Assembly: GCA_964486055.1 (NCBI GenBank)
Contig: CAZALE010000001.1
Location: 434,001-498,000 of the forward strand
Source of the DNA: J014 sp964486055
GTDB lineage: Bacteria; Acidobacteriota; Blastocatellia; Pyrinomonadales; Pyrinomonadaceae
DNA: 64,000 nt
Reading direction: 5' to 3'
The first letter of the stretch is position 1. Every line of letters starts with the position of its first letter. This document shows positions 25,085-33,157 of this stretch, in pieces. Position numbers and translations under genes: made by a program. Under the pieces are notes generated by a model that made no database searches, was not told the origin of the DNA, and was given only the letters and a program-made list of their open reading frames with translations.

Positions 25085-26527
25085 ATGGAGAAATTCAAAT
25101 TACTTACTGAGCTAGTAAGTTTTCGTGACATTAAAAATGCTATTCTCGGCTCATTGTTAGTGCTTTGTGGTTTGATATTAGCTTTTCTCACGCTTTGGGC
25201 AAATCGTACTGGTAATCTCAGGCTTGCTAGCATCTTTGCCTTTTTGTCATTAATTTTCGTTGTAGTCATAATCGTTTTCGTACTCCCTCCATTGGTTAGA
25301 AATGCAGCTGCCGAAACATCAAGGCTCGATTTCCCCTTTGAATTTACGATTGGCGGTGCATTCTTAATTGGTATTCTGATAGTTGTCACCTTTGCAGCTC
25401 TTAACACTGGTAATAACCTCTTGTTCCTCATTCTCTCAGTTTTAACGGCTGCCTTCTTGGTTAGTTTTTTCATGGGTAATGCCTGTCTGAAAAAACTAGA
25501 TGTCAAGATGAGATTTCCAGACGTTGCCTTTGCAGGCAAGGCTACTCCAATCACGGTCACACTTTACAATCGAAAGAGATTTTTTCCATGTATTTCGGTT
25601 TTAGCTGAAGTTAGAGGTGTGGATAGAAAAAGGTCACTTCTTGCTAAGGAGCTTAGTAAAATATTTAAGATTCAGTGGGTTGATAAATTTGTAAAACCGC
25701 CGGTAATACGTCATAGATTGAGTTATTTTGTGCACATCCCTCGCGCAAGTAGCGTTCAAATAGGGATAAATCATGTCTTTGAAAATAGAGGTCGTTTCAT
25801 AATCAAGGATTTTGAACTCTCTACGACATTTCCTCTTGGTTTTGTGCAGCACCGTCGACGACTTTCAGCTGAGGAAGTGGAGATTACAATTTTTCCGAAG
25901 ATAGTCCCACTACAAATCGCATCGTTAGGCTTGTCTTCAGAGGCTGGAAAACTCGAAAAATTACAGCGTGGTAGCGGTAGTGATCTGCTGATGTTGCGAG
26001 ATTACCAACCACAAGATGACCTGAGATATGTAGATTGGAAAGCCACGGCGAAGACACGACGTTTAATGGTTAGAGATTATGCATCTGAAGATAGAAAGAG
26101 TGTACAGATTTTTTTCGATAATCGCATCATTGTTTCTGTTCAGCAGAAAACACAATATATTCGCCACAGAATCATTGAAGAACAAAGACAACGCCCATTG
26201 TCTCCAATCTCGCTCAGGTTCGAGGAAGCAGTCAGTAAGCTTGCATCACTCTTGTATTATCTAGACCATGATCAAATCGAAACCAGATTATTGCTTCTCG
26301 ATTATGCTAGCGAATTCAGCATAGGAAGAGCTCATCTATATTCACTGCTGAGGAGATTGGCTTTAATTGAGCCGAGGCTTATAGAGCCTGATGAACCTCT
26401 AGAGTACTCAGACGAATGGATACATGAGTTAAAATCAGACGTCGGTCACAATTTATTCATTACTTTTATCGAAGAGCAAGCCTTACCGAGAGAAGTTAGA
26501 CTGAACACCAAGATAATTAAATTTTAG
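25085..26527 (+). CDS. DUF58 domain membrane protein, MoxR partner
   Basis: The 480-residue protein has an N-terminal membrane region with two hydrophobic blocks. The first is residues about 19-75, two helices around a short Asn/Arg turn; the second is about 98-135. A beta-rich domain follows, then the DUF58 signature RDYQPQDDLRYVDWKATAKTRRLMVRDY near residue 305-330. DUF58 proteins are vWA-like and occur with MoxR in operons implicated in envelope or stress functions. No separate VWA-domain or transglutaminase-like gene follows here, as is found in fuller versions of the cluster. The last 11 bp overlap the convergent DUF2520 gene. Confidence 0.85.
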   Translation: MEKFKLLTELVSFRDIKNAILGSLLVLCGLILAFLTLWANRTGNLRLASIFAFLSLIFVVVIIVFVLPPLVRNAAAETSRLDFPFEFTIGGAFLIGILIVVTFAALNTGNNLLFLILSVLTAAFLVSFFMGNACLKKLDVKMRFPDVAFAGKATPITVTLYNRKRFFPCISVLAEVRGVDRKRSLLAKELSKIFKIQWVDKFVKPPVIRHRLSYFVHIPRASSVQIGINHVFENRGRFIIKDFELSTTFPLGFVQHRRRLSAEEVEITIFPKIVPLQIASLGLSSEAGKLEKLQRGSGSDLLMLRDYQPQDDLRYVDWKATAKTRRLMVRDYASEDRKSVQIFFDNRIIVSVQQKTQYIRHRIIEEQRQRPLSPISLRFEEAVSKLASLLYYLDHDQIETRLLLLDYASEFSIGRAHLYSLLRRLALIEPRLIEPDEPLEYSDEWIHELKSDVGHNLFITFIEEQALPREVRLNTKIIKF

Positions 26528-27407
26528 CTCCCAGGTTTTTTAATATCTCCGCTTTCATTTTTTCTACCTTTTCTCTTAGATCCGGCTCTCTGCTTTGTAT
26601 CATATCGAGGGAGAACAATCCGATTTTTAAATAAAGCTCTTTTATGTGGTCTAGAGCGTGTTCGTTCATTAGGCTCAAGTGTTTTCTCAATGTCTCAGTA
26701 TCGGCCCTGGCGAATGTCCCGGTCAGAGCCTCGATGGGTGATTGTTCTTCAAGATTGCTTAAAACACTCTTTGCAAGTGGTAGTAAAATTTTCTGAGCTT
26801 GATCCGATGAGATTCCACATTCGCCCAGCATTTTAATTGCTATTTGAAAAAGAGTAACCAAGTGCCCAGCAGTCATGACAGCGGATGCATGATAGAGCGG
26901 TTTGGAGCTTGTTGGTATGAAAAAAGAATGGCCTTGAAGGTTGGTAACTATGCGTTTACAAATGTTCACAGCCTCTTCATCGCCTTCCAAGCAGAAAAAA
27001 GCGTTCTTGAAGTTTTCCATACCCATCTGCGGATCACTTATCGCGACTAATGGATGTAGTGAGCCGACATGACAAGATTTCTCCTTAAGCGGTCTTAAAA
27101 TCTCTGATGAAAGTGAACCGCTAGTATGCAGAACTGTGCATTCACTGTTTATGTATTTGGCCAATTCTATCGCTACTTTTGCCACGTTATCGTCCTGGGT
27201 TGTTATGAAGATAAGATCAGGCGTTTCAAGTTTTTGCAGCTCTTTAAACAAGATCACCCTTGGAGTTGGAAGAATTCTGTCGGCTATTGCAGACGTTTTC
27301 GATACATCCTTAGTTACCAGAGTTTCTACGGTATATCCAACCTTAGATAGTGCCAAAGCTAAAGCACCGCCCATTCTACCGATGCCTATGATTGCTATTT
27401 TCATCAT
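26517..27407 (-). CDS. Rossmann-fold DUF2520 / NADP oxidoreductase-like protein
   Basis: The 296-residue protein starts MKIAIIGIGRMGGALALALSKVG, a dinucleotide-binding GxGxxG fold. A conserved LHTSGSLSSEILRPLKEKSCHVGSLHPLVAISDP block follows, typical of the Rossmann-like plus DUF2520 family, which resembles pyrroline-5-carboxylate and 6-phosphogluconate dehydrogenases. The C-terminal half (SAVMTAGHLVTLFQIA onward) is helical, as in that superfamily. In some bacteria members are placed near pantothenate genes; no such genes are here, so the substrate is unknown. It follows the OmpA-type gene by 9 bp and is likely in its operon. The end overlaps the DUF58 gene by 11 bp. Confidence 0.8.
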   Translation of the reverse strand: MMKIAIIGIGRMGGALALALSKVGYTVETLVTKDVSKTSAIADRILPTPRVILFKELQKLETPDLIFITTQDDNVAKVAIELAKYINSECTVLHTSGSLSSEILRPLKEKSCHVGSLHPLVAISDPQMGMENFKNAFFCLEGDEEAVNICKRIVTNLQGHSFFIPTSSKPLYHASAVMTAGHLVTLFQIAIKMLGECGISSDQAQKILLPLAKSVLSNLEEQSPIEALTGTFARADTETLRKHLSLMNEHALDHIKELYLKIGLFSLDMIQSREPDLREKVEKMKAEILKNLGAKI

Positions 27408-27416
27408 CGGTTTTAG

Positions 27417-28616
27417 CTAGTTACTACGGATTATGGCTGTATATTCGATCCTTCTGTTTTGAAATCTACCATCTTCCGTGTCATTTGAGGCTTTTGGCCT
27501 GGTCTCCCCGTAACCCCTTACCTCTAGTAGATCAGGTCTAACGCCGAAACCAATCAGGGCATCTCGGACGGCCTTTGCACGATTTTCAGAGAGTTTCATG
27601 TTTGAGGCATCATCTCCTACATTGTCAGTATGCCCACCAACTTCTATTTTGACGTTAGGAGGCAGTTTCTTCATGTATCCGGCCGCTTTTTCCAAAAAGC
27701 TCATGTCCTTGGGTTTTATGTCATACTTGCCACTATCGAAGTTGATTATGTATAGGTTCATCGCTCTGAGTAATTCCTCGACTGTGAATTTATCGCCCAG
27801 CTTATCAAGGGCTTCATTTGCACAGCGAGCAGCTTTCTCAAACTCACCTTTGCGAATATTTGAACATTCATCTGGAACCGGCTGAGGCGTCGAAGTAGTT
27901 TTCGAACGATATTTTAGAGTAACCTTCATCTGCTCGCCATCGTTTCCCCTGATGGTCTCTGTATCATACAAATAATTCGGATTTCTTACCTCGATTTTAT
28001 GCTCACCGGCTCTCAGACCGAGAAGTCGTATCGAGCCATCCGAGGATGAAATTCCCCAACGCACGCCATCTACGAATGCATCACTATTTGGATGAGCTCC
28101 GACAAGCACAACATCAAAGCCATGCTTCTTGGAAAAAAGCAGATATGAGATGATCATCGTTCCGGCAAGCAGTAGAAAAATTATTATTACTAGAACATAC
28201 ATGAATTTGGCTGGGATCGCATTAGCTTTTTCCTCTGATTTGCGCTCATCTTGATTGGTCACGGCAGATGTAGATCTTTGGATTTGTTCCGTTGATGATC
28301 TTGGAATACTTTCGGTCGTGATTGGTTTTGATTGTGGTTGAAGCCCATAATCTCTTGTTTTATCAATTTCTTCTTTCTGTGGAGAAGCCGGCGGAATATA
28401 CGTGAATGCTGAGGTTTTGTCGGAATCTGGAGCTGGCACATCCCTCTCCCATGAACTCATCGGGATTTCTCTCGGATTATCTATGTTTATGTAATTCGTT
28501 TTCTCCCAGGCACTTTCAGGCTTGGATGCCTGATCTGTCGGCTTTTTCGATGGATCAAAAAACGGAGTGGTTTTGGAAAGATCATCAAAATCGTCTGGTC
28601 GTTTCGGATTACTCAT
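27417..28616 (-). CDS. Inner-membrane-anchored PEGA plus OmpA domain protein
   Basis: The 399-residue protein has an unusual order. A 137-residue disordered, Pro/Ser/Lys-rich cytosolic part comes first, with no signal peptide. A single membrane helix follows (about 138-161, FMYVLVIIIFLLLAG), then a PEGA domain (about 167-235, GLRAGEHKIEVRNPNY), a short helical spacer with two Cys (251 and 265), and an OmpA/MotB peptidoglycan-binding domain (about 290-395) with VGGHTDNVGDD and LSENRAKAVRDALIGFG. It probably links the cytoplasm to peptidoglycan. The Asp and Arg that bind diaminopimelate in OmpA domains appear kept (HTDNVG, NRAKAV). AGAAGGAGC gives a good ribosome binding site. Confidence 0.82.
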   Translation of the reverse strand: MSNPKRPDDFDDLSKTTPFFDPSKKPTDQASKPESAWEKTNYINIDNPREIPMSSWERDVPAPDSDKTSAFTYIPPASPQKEEIDKTRDYGLQPQSKPITTESIPRSSTEQIQRSTSAVTNQDERKSEEKANAIPAKFMYVLVIIIFLLLAGTMIISYLLFSKKHGFDVVLVGAHPNSDAFVDGVRWGISSSDGSIRLLGLRAGEHKIEVRNPNYLYDTETIRGNDGEQMKVTLKYRSKTTSTPQPVPDECSNIRKGEFEKAARCANEALDKLGDKFTVEELLRAMNLYIINFDSGKYDIKPKDMSFLEKAAGYMKKLPPNVKIEVGGHTDNVGDDASNMKLSENRAKAVRDALIGFGVRPDLLEVRGYGETRPKASNDTEDGRFQNRRIEYTAIIRSN

Positions 28617-28783
28617 ATTCTGCTCCTTCTCGCTCTTCAGACTAAATCAACCACTATCGCAAAGTCAAGCTTTTCCGTAAACTCAAAGAGATGTTATCTT
28701 GCCGCAGAAAGCGTAGTCGTATCGTTCAATTTTTGTGAATTTATGAGAGCGAGTAGATTAGTATTCGTAGCCGCCATGTAGTA

Positions 28784-29947
28784 TCAGCATTTCTCAGCTG
28801 AATTTTCGCCTATTTCTCCGAGGAGATTAAACCTTATGGCGCTGTAGTAAATAATAGTGCCAATGAGAATGGAAATGACAAATCCGTAAGGCAGCCCAGC
28901 CGCTGCAAGACCCACTAATAACGCTATTACGAAGTCTCTTTTATCTTGCAGATCCCTTATGAGCGCAATCAGTGCCATTCCTTCGAATACGAGTATAACT
29001 CCTAGGACTGGTAGTGGAAATGCTTTTACTACCTCAGAAAAGCCATTACCGAAGAAAAACCCTAACACAAGGTAGAATAAACCATAGATGATAGTCGATC
29101 CACCTGTTCTCCCGCCGAACGTATAATGACCAACCATACCGCCAGATCCGTGGCAACAAGGTACGCCTCCAAAAAAAGGAGCTATTAGATTCATGAGCGA
29201 ATAGGTAAAACCTATTTTTCTCACTGATAAGTTTTTTTCGGGGAATAAATCTTGTGCTACTTGTTTGGTAGCTATTATCGAGTTTCCGAGTGATAGCGGA
29301 ATCTGGGGAAGAGCTAATAAAATAAAGCCTTGAACGATGTCTTCTTGTGTCGGAACATACAAACTAGGAAGATTTACACCGAAAGAATCTTTTAGGATCT
29401 GCAAGTCTATCTTGAAAATAAGCGAGTAGAGTATTCCCAGCAATATAACGACAAATGCAACAGGAAGTTTCTTACTATCCAAAAAGATCACAATTATCGT
29501 AAATGCAAAAAGAGCCAATATGTAGCCATGTACCTTATCAGCAGGAATATATTCCTTTAATGCAAGCGTGCATAAACTCACTCCTAAACCGAACTGTATA
29601 CCTCTGACTACAGCCTTCGGGACGACTCTAGCTAATTTTTCTAGGAGACCAGTAAGTGATAAAAATAGCATTGTAATTCCGATAGCAAGTCCGCCACCGA
29701 AAAGAACAGGGCCAGGGATCTTCTGTGATATAACTATAGTGGCCATGGCCTTCAGAGGTTGCACTGGCATCGGCATCCGATAAATTAGTCCTGTCAGGAT
29801 CTGCATCAATCCAAAGATGATTAGCACGCTGGGACTGTGTAATCCTGCTGCTAATATCATCGCTACGATCAATGGAAAATCGGTTCCTATGTCACCAAAT
29901 GCACCGGAGAGCTCTCTTCTATTGAACTTGATTCCTTCAACTCCCAT
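28784..29947 (-). CDS. MOT1-type molybdate/sulfate transporter
   Basis: The 387-residue polytopic membrane protein has about ten helices. Signature segments are RRELSGAFGDIGTDFPLIVAM at the N-terminus and YRMPMPVQPLKAMATIVIS near residue 57, which match the MOT1 family of high-affinity molybdate (or sulfate) permeases, and the C-terminal half carries PCCHGSGGMVGHYTFGGRTGG. These are SulP relatives that lack a STAS domain, and none is present here. It stands alone; no molybdopterin genes are in the window. A TAATAT lies directly before the start. Confidence 0.85.
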   Translation of the reverse strand: MGVEGIKFNRRELSGAFGDIGTDFPLIVAMILAAGLHSPSVLIIFGLMQILTGLIYRMPMPVQPLKAMATIVISQKIPGPVLFGGGLAIGITMLFLSLTGLLEKLARVVPKAVVRGIQFGLGVSLCTLALKEYIPADKVHGYILALFAFTIIVIFLDSKKLPVAFVVILLGILYSLIFKIDLQILKDSFGVNLPSLYVPTQEDIVQGFILLALPQIPLSLGNSIIATKQVAQDLFPEKNLSVRKIGFTYSLMNLIAPFFGGVPCCHGSGGMVGHYTFGGRTGGSTIIYGLFYLVLGFFFGNGFSEVVKAFPLPVLGVILVFEGMALIALIRDLQDKRDFVIALLVGLAAAGLPYGFVISILIGTIIYYSAIRFNLLGEIGENSAEKC

Positions 29948-30030
29948 CCGATATTACCCGGTCCAGTTTGCAAAAGATTACTATAAAGTTTAGAATTCAC
30001 GCACGATCGTTTGCAAATTCATAGGTTATT

Positions 30031-30060
30031 AAAAGAGATTCTTATTCGGTTCTCTTTTTT
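30031..30060 (+). terminator. Hairpin with T-tract before the aminotransferase gene
   Basis: AAAAGAGA (30031-30038) pairs with TCTCTTTT (30051-30058), and T residues continue to 30060. It lies 15 bp before the aminotransferase start and could be a weak terminator or an attenuator in its leader. The stem is AT-rich, so confidence is modest. Confidence 0.4.
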
Positions 30061-30074
30061 GTTCAGAGTAGCTT

Positions 30075-31280
30075 ATGGCAAAATATGATTCAGTGAGTTT
30101 CGTGGTTTCGAACAATGTTGCAAGAATGAGGAGCTCCTCGACTCTAAAGGCAATGCAATCTGCCATGAGGTTGAGGGATCAAGGGCATGAAGTTATAGAT
30201 CTCACGGTTGGTGAACCTGATTTTCCAACCCCAGAGTTTATTTGTGATTTGGCAGTGGAGGGACTGCATAAAGGATTTACAAAATATACTCCATCGCAAG
30301 GAATGAAATATTTTATCGAGGCAGTGGCGTGCTTTTATAATTCGTATTTTGCGGTGGATATATCAACGTCCGAAATCTCTGCTAGTTGTGGTGGCAAGCA
30401 AGCGATATTCAATGCTATTTGTAGCCTCGTAAACTCAGGTGACGAAGTTTTGATTCCCAAGCCATATTGGGTGAGTTTCCCCGAAATTGTAAACTTTTGT
30501 GGTGGAATACCTGTTTTCATAGATACTGAACAGAATGGGTTTATCCTCACCGCAGATCAGGTTAAAAGTGCGATTACGCCTAAGACAAAGCTTTTAATAC
30601 TTAATTCGCCAAATAATCCAACCGGACAAGTGATTCCATCGGAGCAAATAATTCAAATCATCGAGACATGTGCAGAGCGCAATGTCTATGTGATATCTGA
30701 TGAATGCTATTTGTTTTTTGTATATCCTCCAGCAGAAGTTTTCAGCTCTGCTGTATTGCCAAAGGATTTGAAGCAGTTTGTTTGTATCGCGGGCAGCTTT
30801 TCGAAAACTTTTTCTATGACGGGTTGGCGCATAGGTTACACGATCGCAAATGAGCAATGGACCCAAGCCATGATTCGACTACAGAGCCACTCGGCGACTC
30901 ATCCTACAAGTTTTGTGCAGTATGCTTGTGCTAAAGCCTTAACTGAAAAATTCGATGAATCCTTAAAAGCCATAGGCTCGATGCTCAAGGAGTATAAAAG
31001 AAGAAGAGATTGGTTGATTCCAGAGTTGCAAAAAATCGATGGAATTTCTTGTCAAATGCCAAATGGCGCTTTCTATGCCTTTATTGATGTGAGAAATGTC
31101 ATGAAGGAATATGGATTCAAGACCTCAGCTGATGTGGCATCGTATCTTATAGAAAAAACCCACGTTGTGACTACAGATGGAGTTGGATTTGGTGCTGATG
31201 GGTTTCTAAGAATTTCGTACGCAACTTCATTAGAAAATCTACAACTAGCAGTTTCGAAAATAAAATCAGCTTTTAAATAG
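30075..31280 (+). CDS. Class I aspartate-type aminotransferase (PLP)
   Basis: The 401-residue fold-type I aminotransferase of the I-gamma (thermophilic AspC) group moves amino groups between aspartate-like donors and 2-oxoglutarate. Motifs are LTVGEPDFPTPEF near the N-terminus, SPNNPTGQVIPSEQI, ISDECYLFF with the PLP-binding Asp and Tyr, SFSKTFSMTGWRIGY with the Schiff-base Lys244, and the substrate Arg in GFLRISYATS. Exact donor specificity (aspartate, prephenate or other) cannot be told. It is followed after 11 bp by a GH3 gene and then a PLP decarboxylase gene, all on one strand. Confidence 0.88.
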   Translation: MAKYDSVSFVVSNNVARMRSSSTLKAMQSAMRLRDQGHEVIDLTVGEPDFPTPEFICDLAVEGLHKGFTKYTPSQGMKYFIEAVACFYNSYFAVDISTSEISASCGGKQAIFNAICSLVNSGDEVLIPKPYWVSFPEIVNFCGGIPVFIDTEQNGFILTADQVKSAITPKTKLLILNSPNNPTGQVIPSEQIIQIIETCAERNVYVISDECYLFFVYPPAEVFSSAVLPKDLKQFVCIAGSFSKTFSMTGWRIGYTIANEQWTQAMIRLQSHSATHPTSFVQYACAKALTEKFDESLKAIGSMLKEYKRRRDWLIPELQKIDGISCQMPNGAFYAFIDVRNVMKEYGFKTSADVASYLIEKTHVVTTDGVGFGADGFLRISYATSLENLQLAVSKIKSAFK

Positions 31281-31291
31281 GGATTAGGATT

Positions 31292-33157
31292 ATGTTTGAA
31301 CGAACCGTAGAGACTTCATTATCTGTTTTATTAATTTTTGCAATCGTCGCGTCAACGCTTTCGATTGTTGCTAAGGAACGAGATTCTCATGGAAAAAGTC
31401 AATTCCGCCCATCTAAAGAGGCTTGGCAATGGGCTGAAAAAAAACTCAAGGAGATGTCTATTGAAGCGAAAGTGGGGCAGCTCGTTCACATAGGAATAAA
31501 TGCAAAGTTTTTGCCGCAAGATAGCAGAGAATTTCTCGAGTTGCGCCGTCAAGTCGTAGAAAACAAAATCGGAGGGATAATTTTTTTTCTCGGTGATGTT
31601 TATGAAACCGTTCATTTGATAAATCGCATGCAAGAATTGGCTGAGATACCTTTACTCATCTCGGCTGATTTTGAAACTGGAGTTGGAATGCGTCTGGAAG
31701 GCACTGTTGCATTTCCATGGAATATGGCTATCGCTGCAACTGGAAATCCAGAGTTTGCGAGAAAACAAGGGGAGATCATAGCTAGAGAGTCGAGGGCGCT
31801 GGGCGTGCATCAAGTGTTCGCACCAGTGGTAGATGTGAATAATAATCCCAATAATCCTGTAATTAATGTTCGCTCATATGGTGAAGATCCGAAAATGGTC
31901 GCAAAGTTTGCGATAGCCTTCATAGAAGGCTTGCAAGCTGGTGGTGTAATCGCTACAGCAAAGCACTTTCCAGGGCATGGCGATACCGATATAGATTCTC
32001 ATCGTGGGCTGCCAGTTATAAAGGTTTCTAGACAGAGACTTGACGAATATGAATTCTATCCATTTCGCGAGGTGATAAAAGCAGGAGTTGCATCTATTAT
32101 GGTCTCTCACATATCGTTGCCGGAAATTGATAACACGCCTGTTAGTCCGTTATCCGAACGTGCTAGATCGGCTTATACAGATGAGGAGATAATCACAGAG
32201 GGTACAACCCTCCCTGCCACAGTCTCAAAAACTATCGTTACAGATATCCTTAAGAAAGACATGGGGTTCGATGGGCTTATCGTAACGGATGCTATGAACA
32301 TGAGTGGAATGACGATATACTTTAGACCTGATGAAGCTGCAATTCGCGCTATCGAAGCCGGAGTGGACATCATTTTGATGCCATCGGATGTTGATCAAGT
32401 CATCAGGGGATTGATTCAAGCCGTCAAAATTGGCAGATTGAGTGAAGAGCGTATAAATCAATCTGTCTTAAAGCAGTTGGCGTGGAAATATCACTTGGGA
32501 CTTCATAAACAAAAAACCGTTTCGCTTGATGCTATCGATCGCGTGGTTTCCAATAAGGAGACTAGAAACTTAGCCGATCGCATAGCTGAGAATTCAATAA
32601 CTCTCGTTAAAAATGATGATTCCGCGATTCCAATATCCGCAGACGACTCGCGCAATTTTCTGTTCCTTGCCATAACCAACGCCGAAGAACCAACCTTTGA
32701 CCCAACAGTTTTCTTAAGAACTTTTCGTAATAGCCTCAAAAATCCAAAGAATGTGAAGTTTGAAACTATCAGTCCAAATACTGAGAATAATGCCATTGAG
32801 AAAACCAAGACGCATATTAACACGGCTGATGTCATAATAGTCGGATTTTTCTTAAGAGTCCGCTCAGGTGCAAAAAATTCGATAGAAATGCCTGAAGTAG
32901 CAAGAGGATTGCTCTCGGAGTTGCTCAATAACCAAAACAAGAAGATCATTGGGATAAGCTTTGGTAATCCCTACTTGCTTAGAGATTTTCCCTCAATTAA
33001 AACTTATCTGATAGCATACGGAGATATGCCAAGTTTGCAGAGAGCTTCTGCTCTGGCACTCATGGGTTCAATAGATATCAAAGGCAAATTGCCCATAACC
33101 ATCATGCCGGAATATCCGCGCGGAAGCGGTATTTTACTCAAGGCGAGAAGCAATTAA
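31292..33157 (+). CDS. nagZ: Exported GH3 family beta-N-acetylhexosaminidase (NagZ-like)
   Basis: The 621-residue protein has an N-terminal signal segment and a GH3 TIM barrel with the NagZ-specific loop KHFPGHGDTDIDSHRGLP (residues about 225-242), whose His-Asp pair acts as acid/base. The nucleophile Asp333 lies in GLIVTDAMNMSG. A C-terminal GH3_C-like domain makes it resemble the two-domain NagZ of Bacillus rather than the 340-residue cytosolic E. coli type. It would remove GlcNAc from muropeptides outside the cytoplasm. AGGAT precedes ATG 31292, and the stop TAA overlaps the ATG of the next gene by one base. Confidence 0.88.
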   Translation: MFERTVETSLSVLLIFAIVASTLSIVAKERDSHGKSQFRPSKEAWQWAEKKLKEMSIEAKVGQLVHIGINAKFLPQDSREFLELRRQVVENKIGGIIFFLGDVYETVHLINRMQELAEIPLLISADFETGVGMRLEGTVAFPWNMAIAATGNPEFARKQGEIIARESRALGVHQVFAPVVDVNNNPNNPVINVRSYGEDPKMVAKFAIAFIEGLQAGGVIATAKHFPGHGDTDIDSHRGLPVIKVSRQRLDEYEFYPFREVIKAGVASIMVSHISLPEIDNTPVSPLSERARSAYTDEEIITEGTTLPATVSKTIVTDILKKDMGFDGLIVTDAMNMSGMTIYFRPDEAAIRAIEAGVDIILMPSDVDQVIRGLIQAVKIGRLSEERINQSVLKQLAWKYHLGLHKQKTVSLDAIDRVVSNKETRNLADRIAENSITLVKNDDSAIPISADDSRNFLFLAITNAEEPTFDPTVFLRTFRNSLKNPKNVKFETISPNTENNAIEKTKTHINTADVIIVGFFLRVRSGAKNSIEMPEVARGLLSELLNNQNKKIIGISFGNPYLLRDFPSIKTYLIAYGDMPSLQRASALALMGSIDIKGKLPITIMPEYPRGSGILLKARSN

